Part shown: piece after piece, positions 27,268 through 38,913 of the stretch
How positions within the stretch are numbered: the stretch's first letter is position 1
How the letters are laid out: each line of letters begins with the position of its first letter
Assembly: GCA_022414725.1 (NCBI GenBank)
Contig: CM039463.1
Location: 36,408,863 to 36,472,862 of the forward strand
Direction: 5' to 3'
Length of the DNA stretch: 64,000 nucleotides
Origin: Microglena sp. YARC
Lineage: Eukaryota > Chlorophyta > Chlorophyceae > Chlamydomonadales > Chlamydomonadaceae
Notes under the pieces: generated by a model
Database searches by the model: none
What the model was told of the DNA's origin: nothing
The model's input: the letters and a program-made list of their open reading frames with translations, nothing else
Translations under genes and position numbers: made by a program

Positions 27268-27920
27268 TATTTTATTACTATTATTATTAATCTGTCGGTC
27301 CTAGGTGAATATATATACAAATGTCAACAGTACAGGTCTTCAGAGAACATCGAGCATTAAATAGTTTTACTTTCCCATTCCCTGTAAGATTTCCCTACAC
27401 TATTTATATCCCCATGCCTTAGACAAACAGCATATTATATGGTTTGTATAGTGGCATAGTAATAACAATCCAGGCTTTTTTCGCTACCAGTAGCGACCGC
27501 TACCTGGGACCCTGTTTTGGCCAAACCTTCTGCTACCACGAGGCTCGCCTCCCAAAACCCACAGGCCGGATCTTCGGGCTGCCCAAATCGCTACCACGAG
27601 CCCAACCTTGAGAGACACCAAATCCCTGATCGCTACCAGAAGACCCCCTTTCTGAAACGAAAAAAACTCTGGTATTAACCTGCACATTCCCATCTGCTTG
27701 CACCACCTCTTTTACCATCAGAGACCACACAAGCACTAGAAAGACCCCAGGGCCAGATGGCCAGGGTACTACTAAGCGCGCGGCAGCGCGATGCCGCGCT
27801 GCCTTTTTGAGCCCCTCAGTGCGTTTCGCACAGTTTTTTTTAACCCCCTGTGGGCGCGGCGCGCAGTTTTTGCGTTTTTTTCACTAGAAAGCGCTGACCA
27901 ATTTTGCACTAGAAAGCGCT
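24916..27920 (+). repeat. Array unit 9
   Basis: Integrase remnant 24953-25270; LTR 26524-27467 with (TTA)n at about 27207-27270; host-exon-like segment about 27672-27755. It has the CTTATCTCC subtype of units 3 and 7 but no LINE insertion, so that subtype is older than the LINE insertion or lost it. Confidence 0.9.
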
Positions 27921-30893
27921 GACCAACAAGCCAGGGAACTTAAAGCCTGGTGGCACGTTGGTCCCGGTCGAAATCCCTTTACAGTTTTGGGATTGTGTTA
28001 GCACAGATTTGATAACAGCTCTGCCTCTACGACTTCGGGTCATGATGCTATTGCCGTTTTCGTGGATAAGCTGTCCAAAATGGTGCATGTCGCACCATGT
28101 TCGACTACAGTTTCGGCTGTCGGCTTTGCAGCTATTTATTTGGACACAGTGGTCCGCCACCACGGCATCCCTAAGAAGTCGCCCCAGATTGTTACAGCTT
28201 GGCTGCAACGGTCTCAAAGAGACCGCGACTATCGTACCGGCTCTCGCACGAAACGCAAGAATCCTTCCGTCTAAGGATCCGGAGTTGGCACGAAAGGGAT
28301 GTTAAATGGTCTCCTCCGGGACCAACTTGTGTTCTGCAAGTATATTTCGAGCCCACGCACGTCTCGTTTGGGTGTTTCACCTTTTCTTTCCCTCCGATAG
28401 ATGCGGGGTCCGCATCTCTTCAGGGAGGGGGGGAGTGTAACGGTACAGACTCCTTCACAGGCTCTGACCGTTATTAGACCTTTAGGTACAGTCATACCTC
28501 TGGTCTAAGTAACAGCGTACGCACGAAGAGACAGTACTTCTCATGTACTGCCTCTCTCACAAGCACGCCTGCCGCTGCCTTACAATATCGGATTGCTCTC
28601 TTCACGGCCATCATGATTATACCTATTGACGAGCCTTCGAGAACATCCTACATCCCTTACCATACTTAACAACTAACCATACTAGTGACGTAGTATCCTA
28701 TAGCTACTAGCTAGACCTCCGAACCTTATTCTAATCTCCTGTCATTCTAGCTAATAACTCTTCTCGTGTACTCAACCCTTCCGCCGTTGCTTCTGAGCTG
28801 TTACATTTACTGTCAAGCCTACCTTCTTATATCTTATAAATGATACCGGAAGTACCTCACCCTATCCTTCCATCTGGACGGATAGTTCTGAGCTAGCGGA
28901 GGGTGTCTACCTTAAGTTATTTCTCATAATGTCATCCGTAATTTGTGGATCCATTTAGAGCCCCCAAATTATGGGGGAATAGTATGCTGACCTTAAGCAT
29001 TCCAAATGACTTCTAGGTGGGATGTATCACACTTAGTCCTGCCAGTCTCTGATTTAGTTACCCTGATGTCACTCTTTATTTGACAAGTCTTTGCAGGATC
29101 TCGACTTCCCAATTAGCGGGGGAATAAGTTAGATGACCTCAGGTATGACCGTATAAATTCTCTTTCCCCTTATAAACTTACTTTAGTTGAAGTCTGTACC
29201 AACCTAGGCCAGTGATTTAGAGTTCTTAGATAAGATTACTACCTTGACTGTGCCAGCCCGCCTTGCCACAGTCCAGATTACCTTACATCTGATCTCTTGA
29301 CAAGCCTGACCAATGTACAGCCACATATAGTGACTTACTGACTTCGAGACTTTCCAAGTGCCTCCTTCCCTTTAGTCTTGACCTGAATAATCTTATTGTC
29401 CAAGTTCTTGACCGAAGCAGACCAGCTCTTAGTCATTGTATTTCTTTTATATCTATATTAATTTCTTATGCCCCTCAGTTAACTTCAGGAATTCTTGAGC
29501 TCAAGAATACCTCAAGTTGGGGGGGATGTTATTGTCCGATATACATCGGACACTGAGTCGGCATAATGCATACCGGTACCTGGTCTCTCCAGGTCCCGAG
29601 TTGCCTGCCGCTAGGCCACAGGCTAGCTGTTGCCTACACGGGTCTGCAGGATCTTCCTGCAGACTCCCGTCTTCTATATAAGCGCACTCGTTGCGTGTAT
29701 CTTCCTTCTACTTCAGTCTTCACTGTGTAACCAACAAAAGTCGTTGCCTTGCCGTTCAATTCAGACTGCTAAAAACTATTGTATCGCAACTTGTTACACA
29801 TGCGCCGTCAGACAAACCATCATGACAGTTTTCACCACACAACTTGTTGCATATACGCCGTTAGTCAAATGTTCATTATAGTATTCATCTTCTACTTCAT
29901 ACGGTACCACTACTTGCTTCTGAATTGTCTACAAACTGGCGATTTTATTACCGGTATGCATTTGTAAGTGCGGTGTTTTAGTGTTTATACCACCAATGGT
30001 GAGTAGCCTGAAAACTGACGGACCATGTACTCATAGACCTGGACATGCCTATAAAATGTCTATACATTTGTGACTGCATTCTGAACTCTAGAGTGTGGTA
30101 ATAATGATAACATAAAACGCATAAAAACTCAATCATACAAACGCCATGCAAATATCATACAAATGTCAACAGTACGGGTTGAGCCACGCCACCTGGGATC
30201 TTGCTGTCTTATTATTATTATTATTTATTACTATTATTATTAATCTGTCGGTCCTAGGTGAATATTATACAAATGTCAACAGTACAGGTCTTCAGAGAAC
30301 ATCGAGCATTAAATAGTTTTACTTTCCCATTCCCTGTAAGATTTCCCTACACTATTTATATCCCCATGCCCTTAAACAAACAGCATATAATATGGTTTGT
30401 ATAGTGGCATAGTAATAACAATCCAGGCTTTTTTTCGCTACCAGTAGCGACCGCTACCTGGGACCCTGTTTTGGCCAAACCTTCTGCTACCACGAGGCTC
30501 GCCTCCCAAACCCCACAGGCCGGATCTTCGGGCTGCCCAAATCGCTACCACGAGCCCAACCTTGAGAGACACCAAATCCCTGATCGCTACCAGAAGACCC
30601 CCTTTCTGAAACGAAAAAACTCTGGTATTAACCTGCACATTCCCATCTGCTTGCACCACCTCTTTTACCATCAGAGACCACACAAGCACTAGAAAGACCC
30701 CAGGGCCAGATGGCCAGGGTACTACTAAGCGCGCGCGGCAGCGCGCTGCCGCGCTGCCTTTTTGAGCCCCTCTGTGCGTTTCGCACAGTTTTTTAACCCC
30801 CTGTGGGCGCAGCGCGCAGTTTTTGCGCTTTTTGCACTAGAAAGCGCTGACCAATTTGACGTTTGCGCGCTTTAAGCGCTGACCAATTTTGCA
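27921..30893 (+). repeat. Array unit 10 (last unit, right edge of array)
   Basis: Integrase remnant 27958-28274; LTR 29527-30420 with only a short (TTA)n tract at 30208-30225; host-exon-like segment about 30625-30710. Unlike the other units, its TIR element is complete (30716-30907) and runs straight into exon-edge copies of the coiled-coil gene. This end therefore shows the arrangement before tandem duplication. Confidence 0.9.
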
Positions 30894-30907
30894 AGAAGTA
30901 GAACCCT
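30716..30907 (+). mobile_element. Complete ~190-bp TIR element (AGGGTA family) at the array edge
   Basis: The left end is AGGGTACTACT and the right end read backwards is AGGGTTCTACT. The interior is GC-rich with long stems around GCGCGC. It contains a 22-bp direct repeat ending AAAGCGCTGACCAA. Flanks CCAGATGGCC and GCAGATGACG match at 7 of 10 positions, fitting a decayed 10-bp target duplication. It sits inside an exon-edge copy of the coiled-coil gene. No transposase, so non-autonomous. Confidence 0.75.
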
Positions 30908-31400
30908 GCAGATGACGGTGAACTTCAGCCCTGAGCACTTGCACCTTCCCATCCGCTTGCATCAGCTCGTCTACCAACATTAGTAGGGACCGGCATATCA
31001 TATGATGTTGACCAAAAGCGAGTATGATATCATACAAATTGCATCATATGATATTGTATATACATGGTAAATTTAGGCTAGTCAGACTGCCGGCATCATT
31101 TGATATCATATTGCCGTTCCCTAAACATTAGCCCCCCTTGAACTGATCAAGCTGCGGAAACATTTTGAGTCCAATGGGGCGACAGGATAATGCAATCATC
31201 ATCATTTGAGACAGCACAAGCACTAGAAGGACTCCAGGGCCTGAAGACGGTGAACTTCAGCCGGAAGCACTTGCACCTTCCCATCCGCTTGCATCAGCTC
31301 GTCTGCCAACATTAGCCCCCCTTGAATAGGTCAAGCTGCGAGCACATTTGGAGTCCATTGGGGCGCCAGGATAAGGCAACCAACATCATTTGAGACAGCA
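30908..31400 (-). repeat. Exon-edge copies of the last coiled-coil exon
   Basis: Two further copies of the end of the last exon lie at about 30908-30975 and 31205-31310. Both encode the same M-Q-A-D-G-K-V-Q-V segment on the minus strand, preceded by a CAG acceptor-like site. The copy at 30908-30983 holds an hAT-like MITE in the following sequence. They could act as alternative terminal exons but are more likely decayed tandem copies. Confidence 0.8.
30984..31123. mobile_element. hAT-like MITE, copy 1, with empty site nearby
   Basis: The 140-bp element starts TAGGGACCGGC and ends GCCGTTCCCTA, with ATCATATGAT-rich inner palindromes. It is flanked by perfect 8-bp duplications AACATTAG (30976-30983 and 31124-31131). 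The uninterrupted host sequence, CCAACATTAGCCCC, is present at about 31304-31317 in the neighbouring exon-edge copy. This proves both the ends and the target duplication. An 8-bp duplication with TAGGG ends is typical of the hAT superfamily. Confidence 0.9.
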
Positions 31401-31406
31401 CAGGCA

Positions 31407-33143
31407 CTAGAAGGACTCCAGGGCCTGAAGACGGTGGACTTCAGCCCGAAGGACTTGCACCTTCCCATCCGCTTGCATCAGCTCGCCCTCCTTCTCCCGC
31501 AGCTTATACATCAGCCTCCCGTTCTCACTCTTGCCTACCGACAGCTTTTCAGACAACGCAACCACCTGCTGCTGCGTGTGCCTCAGCTCAGCCTCCATCT
31601 CCACCACGCGCCCATCATCCCTGTTCGTCTGCCCCTTCAGCGCCGTAAGCGCGCCCTCAAGCTGCGTGCACCTAGCTGCAGAGCTACGCAGCTCACTCTG
31701 CAGCCGGCCCACGTCCCTAGCTGCACTCTGGCCCTTGGCCTGGGCCCCCTGGAGCTCCTGCTCCAGCAGTCCGATAGCCCCCTCATACTCAGTCAGCATG
31801 TCCCTCAGGTCAACGACCTCAGTCTCTTTGATACTCAGCTTCTCCTCCAAATCCCTCAAGGTGTCAGCGGAAGCCGCCGCCGCCGCCGCGGCCACATCCG
31901 GTGCTTGTACAGCCTGGCGTTGCAGCTTCTCCCTAGCCCCCACCAGCTTGCCTTGCACCGACGTCAGTTCCTGCTGAAGCCGTGCCACCTGCTGTTTGTC
32001 AGTTCTCCCACTCTCCTTGAGCTGGCTGACCTCCTGCTGCAGCTGGGCCACCTGTTGCTGTAGCTGTCCCACCAGCTCCTTGACAGAACCCTCGCTTTCC
32101 TTCAGCAGGGCCAGCTTCTGCCCAGCTGCTTTCAGGCCCTGCTGCAGCTGAGCCACCTGTTGTTCGTCGGAGCTCTCCCCTGCTACTGCCAGGGCAGCCT
32201 GGCCCAGCTTCTGCTCAGCTACCCACAGCTTCTGACCAGCTGCCTGCAGCTCCTGCTGCAGCTGCTCCACCTGCTGCTTGCTGCTGTCCTCAGCCGCCTT
32301 GCGAGCGCCCGCTGCCTGGGCCAGCTTCTGCTCAGCTGCCTTCAGCTCCAGCTGAAGCTGCGCCACCTGCCGTTTGTCGGAGCCCTCTGTGCCCTTCAGG
32401 GCTGCCTGGGCCTGGGCCAGCTTCTGCTCAGCTACCTGCAGCTCCTCCTGCACCTCTGCTACATCCAGCACCAGCTGCTGGGAGCGGCTGTTCAGCAGAG
32501 CCTCCTGCGCTGTGGCAGCAGCCAGCTTGCGCTCGCATGCGGCCAGCCGCCCTTGTATTGCGGCCCCCTGTGCCAAGGCACTGCTCAAGTCACCATCAGC
32601 CACTTGCAAGCGCTCAAGTAACAGTACCTCCTGTGCCTTAGCACTGCTCAATTCACGCTCAGCTTGTTGCAGCCGCTCCTGCAAGCCAGTTGTAACCGCC
32701 CCCTGTGCTTTAGCGCTGCCCACCTCACACTCAGCCATTTTCACCGCACCCTCAGCTACAAGGAGGCGCCTCTGTAAGTCTGCCTCCTTTGCCAAGGCCG
32801 CAGCCAGCTTGCGCTCACATGCATCCAGCTGGCCCCTGGTCTGGTCTCTCTGCCTGGTCAGGGCCGTACACTCACTCTCTAAGCCCGCTACTCTGGGCGC
32901 AGCCCCCTCTGCACCTGGGGGGGCAGGGGTTTGTGAGCGAAGCAGCTGCTCGCGTAGTGCACTGTTCCGGCGGGACAGGTCCTCCAGCCTGTCAAGGGCC
33001 TGCTTCAGGTCACCTTTTAGAGTGTCTGAGCTGGCGTCCCTCTCTGCCAGGACGCCAACATGCTTGGCAACCTCAGCTTGAGCCAGCTTCAGGTCAGCTT
33101 CCACATGAGCACATGCAGCTTTAGCAGACTGAAGGGCGGTTTC
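31407..33143 (-). CDS. Coiled-coil gene, last exon (578 codons plus stop)
   Basis: The acceptor AAATCCAG is followed by E-T-A-L-Q-S-A-K-A-A. The exon is a continuous coiled coil rich in Ala, Gln, Leu, Lys and Glu, with repeated E-Q-K-L-A-Q-A and V-A-Q-L-Q-Q-E segments (about 32.0-32.55 kb), ending R-L-Q-A-L-E-S-F and TAG at 31409-31407. GC-rich coding composition contrasts with the AT-richer array beyond. Plus-strand ORFs across this stretch are shadows. Confidence 0.85.
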   Translation of the reverse strand, partial: ETALQSAKAACAHVEADLKLAQAEVAKHVGVLAERDASSDTLKGDLKQALDRLEDLSRRNSALREQLLRSQTPAPPGAEGAAPRVAGLESECTALTRQRDQTRGQLDACERKLAAALAKEADLQRRLLVAEGAVKMAECEVGSAKAQGAVTTGLQERLQQAERELSSAKAQEVLLLERLQVADGDLSSALAQGAAIQGRLAACERKLAAATAQEALLNSRSQQLVLDVAEVQEELQVAEQKLAQAQAALKGTEGSDKRQVAQLQLELKAAEQKLAQAAGARKAAEDSSKQQVEQLQQELQAAGQKLWVAEQKLGQAALAVAGESSDEQQVAQLQQGLKAAGQKLALLKESEGSVKELVGQLQQQVAQLQQEVSQLKESGRTDKQQVARLQQELTSVQGKLVGAREKLQRQAVQAPDVAAAAAAASADTLRDLEEKLSIKETEVVDLRDMLTEYEGAIGLLEQELQGAQAKGQSAARDVGRLQSELRSSAARCTQLEGALTALKGQTNRDDGRVVEMEAELRHTQQQVVALSEKLSVGKSENGRLMYKLREKEGELMQADGKVQVLRAEVHRLQALESF

Positions 33144-34754
33144 CTGGATTTGATTTGATTTGATTGAATTGGATTTGATTGAATTGAATTGGATTTGATT
33201 GGATTTGATTGAATTAGATTGTCACATAGTTTTCCAGCTTATTCTGGGTTGCTCACCGTCTCCCCATTCCAAGCCCCCCCCGTACCGCCGAACGATACCC
33301 ACGGAGCATATTAAGTGCATTTGACAGTTGAAGGGCGGTTTCTAAGAAAGGGGTATCAATCATTGTATAAATAAAAACACATACACTGCTCATTTTGAGG
33401 GTCTTCAGCTCCCTTTCAGTTGGCTTATGAGGGAGCCTTCTGGGTGGTAAGGGTGTATTCTGGGTGTATTCTGGGTATTCTGGGTGTATTTGGCTGGTGA
33501 GGGAGCCTTCTGGGTGGTAAGGGTGTATTCTGGGTGTATAAAGGTCTACTCTGGGTGTAGAGAGGGGTGTATTCTGGGTATTCTGGGTATTCTGGATATT
33601 CTGGGTGGTAAGGGTGTGTTCTGGGTGTATTCTGGGTATTCTGGGTGTATTTGGCTGATGAGGGAGCCTTCTGGGTGGTAAGGGTGTATTCTGGGTGTAT
33701 AGGGGTTTTTCTGGGTATTCCGGGTGTATTTGGCTTATGAGGGAGCCTTCTGGGTGGTAAGGGTACTGTAGGGGCGTGGAAAAGGGTGCCGAAGGCCACC
33801 TAGATCTGCAGTGAAACACTCCAGCATGTGCCACATCACTCACCATCTCCCGAGCGCTCTCTTTCTCTCTGTCCAGCTCCTCCTGTCAGTCTGTCTATTC
33901 CCCCCCCCCCCCACACACACACCCCACCCATATCTTCCAGGAAAGGGGTATTAGTCATTATATAAATTAAAAATAAAGTAAACAATACAAGGAGATATAG
34001 ACACGTATTGCACTTCCTATTTTTGGCCGAGCCCCCTCTTCAACGGGGCGGGAGCCGCCAGGGTTACCCATTTGTCCGTCCGACCGAAAAATTTCTTGCT
34101 TGAAGCCTGACATGTCATCCAACGGTCGCGCAACTAACTGGCTTCGGTCAGCTCCATCGTTGCCACCTTTCGTTCCGTTGCCAACACACTCCGCCAATTT
34201 TCCGCGTCGCTTGCGACGCTGCATAGGACTCCTTCAAATGCCGAAGACAGCGAGCAGACTTTAAAGGCCAGACACTGATAATTTGGGGGGGTCTTCGGCA
34301 CCCTTTTATTTGGCTTGAAAGGGTGCGTTATGTGTGAGAGTGCTGCAGCAGGGGTGCAGAAAAGTGTGCCAACCCCCCCACTGCTATTTTGGGGGTCTTC
34401 GGCACCCTTTTATTTGGCTTGAAAGGGTGCAGTACAGGTGCGAAGGGTGCCGTAGGGATGCAGAAAAGGGTGCCGAAGACTCCCTAAATTTGCAGTGGGA
34501 GCCATGCATATAACTTCAAGCCACACAGTCCCAGTTTCCCAACTCCCCCTGTCTGTCCCCCTGTCACACAACACCCCTGCCTGTCCTTCTGCCCCCCTGT
34601 CTGTTTGTCGCTCCCCCTGTCTGTCCCCCTGTCTGTCTGTCAGCTCCCCCTCCCAGCTCCCCTTGTGTCACACACGCACACCCACCAGCATGTGCCACAT
34701 CACTCACCATCTCCCGAGCGCTTTCTTTCTCTTCGTCCAGCTGCTCCTGTCAGT

Positions 34755-34789
<35 letters not shown>

Positions 34790-36844
34790 ACACACACACA
34801 CCAGCACGTGCCATATCCCCACCATCTCCCGAGCACTCTCTTTTTACTTCGTCCAGCTCCTCCTGTCAGTCTGTCAGCCCCCCCCCCCCACCACCACCAC
34901 ACCACACACAGCCACACACACCCATACCCCACCCCTTTACGCACACACCAGCATGTGCCCCACCACTCACCATCTCCCTAGCACTCTCTTTTACTTCGTC
35001 CAGCTCCTCTCGGAGTGAGTGGCTGTCACGGGCCTGCCTGCTGATGATGCCAAGCTGGCGACGCAAGGTCGCCACCTCAGATCGGAGCTCTGTACTGCCT
35101 TGGGTTTCTGATGACGGCTGAGAGGAGAGTTTCACCTCCACCTCGTCCGTGTACTTCCTCAAGCGTTCCATTTGCCTCTGGCTCTCCTGGATCATAGTAT
35201 CACACAACGCATATAAATCATTCAGGGGTGTGTGTGTGGGGGGGATGGGGTGGGGTGGGGTGGGGGGGGGGGCTATATATAGTTTGACCTCCATCTCATC
35301 CGTGTACTTCCGCAAGCGTTCCATTTGCCTCTGGCTCTCCTGGATCACAGTATTGCACAACACATGTAGATCATATTACATTATTCCAAAATGTGATACG
35401 GATGATGAGGCTTCAGGGGTGGGTGGGTGGGTGGGGGGGCTATACATACTTTGACCTCCATCTCATCTGTGTACTTCCGCAAGCGTTCCATTTGCCTCTG
35501 GCTCTCCTGGATCATAGTATCACACAACGCATATAAATCATTCAGGGGTGTGTGGGGGGGGGCTGTGTATAGTTTGACCTCCATCTCATCCGTGTACTTC
35601 CTCAAGCGTTCCATTTGCCTCTGCCGTCAAAAATATGATTTTTGGTAGGTACCGTTTTGACTAAACGCCGAACAACCTACCCCCAGCGCTCCATCTCTTT
35701 CTAGCTCTTCTGGTTCACAGTATCACACAGAGCAATACAAAGGCTGAGACAACATTGCTTGGTAATACAAAAAACATGACAGGGCATTATACGAAAAGTG
35801 CGGCACAGGTACGATATAGGGATTGCAACAACTTGCTGTGGTGTCCTTAACATCACGGCCTGTGAGTAATGGTATGACACGGATGTAACAATTTCAATTT
35901 CGATTGCAACAATACAAAGTGGATTGACCAAATCTCATCTCTCACAATATCACACAAAGCATGAGACAACATTGCTTGGTGATACAAACAAGTCCTATGC
36001 AGCGTCGCAAGCGACGCGGAAAATTGGCGGAGTGTGTTGGCAACGGAACCAAAGGTGGCAACGACGGAGCTGACCGAAGCGAGTTAGTTACGCGACCGTT
36101 GGCTGACGTGTCAGGCTTCAATTTTTTCCGGTCGGACGGACAAATGGGTAAACATGGGGGCTCCCGCCCCCATGAAGAGGGGGCTCCGCCAAAAACATGA
36201 CAGGGCATTATACGAAAAGTGCGGCACAGGTACGATATAGGGATTGCAACAATACAAAGTGGATAGACCAAATCTCATCTCTCACAATATGTCAATATCA
36301 CCCAGAACAATGCAAAGCATTAGACAACATTACTTGGTAATGCAAAAAACATTACAGGGTATGATACAAAAATTGCGGTGCAGGTAAGATCTAGGGATTG
36401 CATCAATACAAAGTGGACTGACTCCCATCTTGTTTATGTGTGTGCGTGTGGTGTGTGTGTGTGTGTGTGTTTGTGTGTGTGGTGGTGGTGGGGGGGGGGG
36501 GGGACTACAAAATATGGGGCGCAGGTACGATCTAGGGATTGCATCAATACAAAGTGGACTGACTCCCATCTTGTTTATGTGTGTGCGTGTGGGGTGTGTG
36601 TGTGTGTGTGTGTTTGTGTGTGTGTGGTGGTGGGGGGGGGGGACTACAAAAATATGGGGCGCAGGTACGATCTAGGGATTGCATCAATACAAAGTGGACT
36701 GACTCCCATCTTGTTTATGTTTGTGCGTGTGGGGGTGTGTGTGTGTGTGTGTGTGGTGGTGGTGGGGGGGGGACTACAAAATATGGGGCGGAGGTACGAT
36801 CTAGGGATTGCATCAATACAAAGTGGACTGACTCCCATCTTGTT

Positions 36845-36925
<81 letters not shown>

Positions 36926-38879
36926 GGGGACTTAAGAATATGGGACGCAGGTACGATCTAGGGATTGCATCAATACCAAGTGGATTCACCTCTATCTCAT
37001 CCTTGTAATTCCTCAAACATTCCATTTGCCTGGCCCTCCTGGTTCACAGTATCACACAACGCATATAAATAGTGTATTGCCTCTGTACTGTATTGCCTCT
37101 GGCCTTCCTGGTTCACAGTATCACACAATGCATATAAATAGTGTATTGCCTCTGTACTGTATTGCCTCTGGCCCTCCTGGTTCACAGTATCACAAAACGC
37201 ATATACATAGGGAACGGCAAATCATATGATGTTGACCAAAGACGAGTATGATATCATATGATATCATACACAAATCATATGATTTGATGCCCCAGGCCAA
37301 TGTTACCTAGTCAGACCGCCGGCATCATATGATATCATATTGCCGATCCCTACATATAAATCATATTACATTATTCCAAAATGTGATGCGGATGTTGAGT
37401 TGTCCAAGGGGGTAGGCTTCAGGGGTGGGTGAGGGTGGGTGTGGGTGTGGGTTGGGTGGGTGGGTGTGGGTTGGTTGGGTGGGTGAGGGTGGGTGGGTGG
37501 GGGTTATACATAGTTTGACCTCCATCTCGTCCGTGTACTCCCCCAAGCATTCCATTTGCCTCTGGCTCTCCTGGTTATCAATACCACAAGAAACATTCAG
37601 TAACAGTCAACACGAACAAGCCTGCACAGCAGCTTCCCACTGGCTCCTTTCCTGCAGCACCTGCTTCTTCAAACCAGACACCAAAGGCCAACACACCTGC
37701 ACAGCAGCTTCCCACTGGCTCTTTTCTTCCGGCACCTGCGCCATCAAACCAGACACCAAACGCCAACAGACTTGCACACAAACAAAAAATGCGCCCCACA
37801 TCAACACACCTGCACAGCAGCTTCCTGATGGCCCCTCTCCTTAGCCACTTGTTTCTTCAACACGGCTGAGTCAGCGCAGCTTGTCCTGTTGGGACTCTAC
37901 CCCACCCCAACACACCCACCCCACAGGAACACACCTGCACAGCAGCTTCCCACTGGCTCCTCTCTCTTTAGCCACTTGTTCCTTCAACAAGGCAGAGTCA
38001 GCACCGAGCTTGTCTCTTTGGGACTCCACCCCACCCCACCCCACCCAACATCAGCACACCCACCCTACCCCAACACACCTGCACAGCAGCCTCCCACTGG
38101 CTCCTCTCCTTAGCGACCTGCTTCTTTAACAAGGCGGAGTCAGCACTCAGCTTGTCTCGTTGGGACTCCGCCTCTGCAACTGCTGTGGATAGCTCAAACT
38201 CCTTTCTTGCGGCGTGCTGTCGGATGCGTCCTACACTTTCCTGCATAGGTGTGATAGGTTAGGGATGAGTTGGCTGAGTTGGATTGGGATGAGTTGGGTT
38301 GGGGAGCATGCTTACTTTGTCTTCAAAGCACAGCTCAAACTCCTTTCTTGCGGCGTGTTGGCGGATGCGTCCTACATTCTCATGCATATGTGTGATAGGT
38401 TAGGGGTGTGTTGGGTTGGGATGAGTTGGGTTGGGATGAGTTGGGTTGGGATGAGTTGGGTTGGGATGAGTTGGGTTGGGATGAGTTGGGATGGGTTGGG
38501 TTGGGATGAGTTGGGTTGGGATGGGTTGGGATGCGTTGGGTTAGGGATGAGTTGGGATGAGTTGGCATGAGTTAGGATGAGTAAGGACGAGTTGGGATGA
38601 GTTGGGTTGCGTTGACCTTGAACTTCAAGTACTTTTTCTCCGACTGGTCACAGCTGTCCAGCAACTGGCTCACTTTCTGGTCCACTGCCACTGGCACGCT
38701 CACACTGATAAGAGAAGGAGGGAGGGGAGGATGAGGGGGGGGGGGGGGGGGCAGCTAAGCCACCTCGAACTCCAAGTACTTTTTTCCTGACTGGTCACAG
38801 CTGTCCAGCAACTGGCTCACTTTCTGGTCCACTGCCACTGGCACGCTCACACTGATAAGAGAAGGAGGGAGGGGAGGAT

Positions 38880-38913
<34 letters not shown>

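Larger units (their letters stand above)
17..30893 (+). repeat. Ten-unit tandem array of a ~3.0-kb composite retroelement unit
   Basis: Ten head-to-tail units start near 17, 3043, 6077, 9884, 13175, 15035, 18203, 21920, 24916 and 27921. Clean units are 2,973-3,034 bp. In order each contains a gypsy integrase fragment, about 1.2 kb of non-coding retroelement DNA, a poly-G tract, a ~0.95-kb LTR, a short host-exon-like segment and a GC-rich TIR element cut short at the unit junction. Unit 1 joins leftward to a further integrase zinc-finger stretch, so the parental element continues outside the window. Units 3 to 6 and the gap flanks are indel-rich, which looks like unpolished sequence. True copy number is uncertain because unit 5 contains a 1,000-N gap. 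Confidence 0.95.

Noticed and set aside
31434..33124. Plus-strand ORFs opposite the last coiled-coil exon
   Set aside because: Leu/His- and Ser/Ala-rich shadows of a strongly biased coding strand; splice phases support the minus strand.
36430..36961. Cys/Val- and Gly-rich ORFs over GT and poly-G tracts
   Set aside because: Simple-sequence translation artefacts; the same kind occur at 61.6 kb, 62.2 kb and 63.4 kb.
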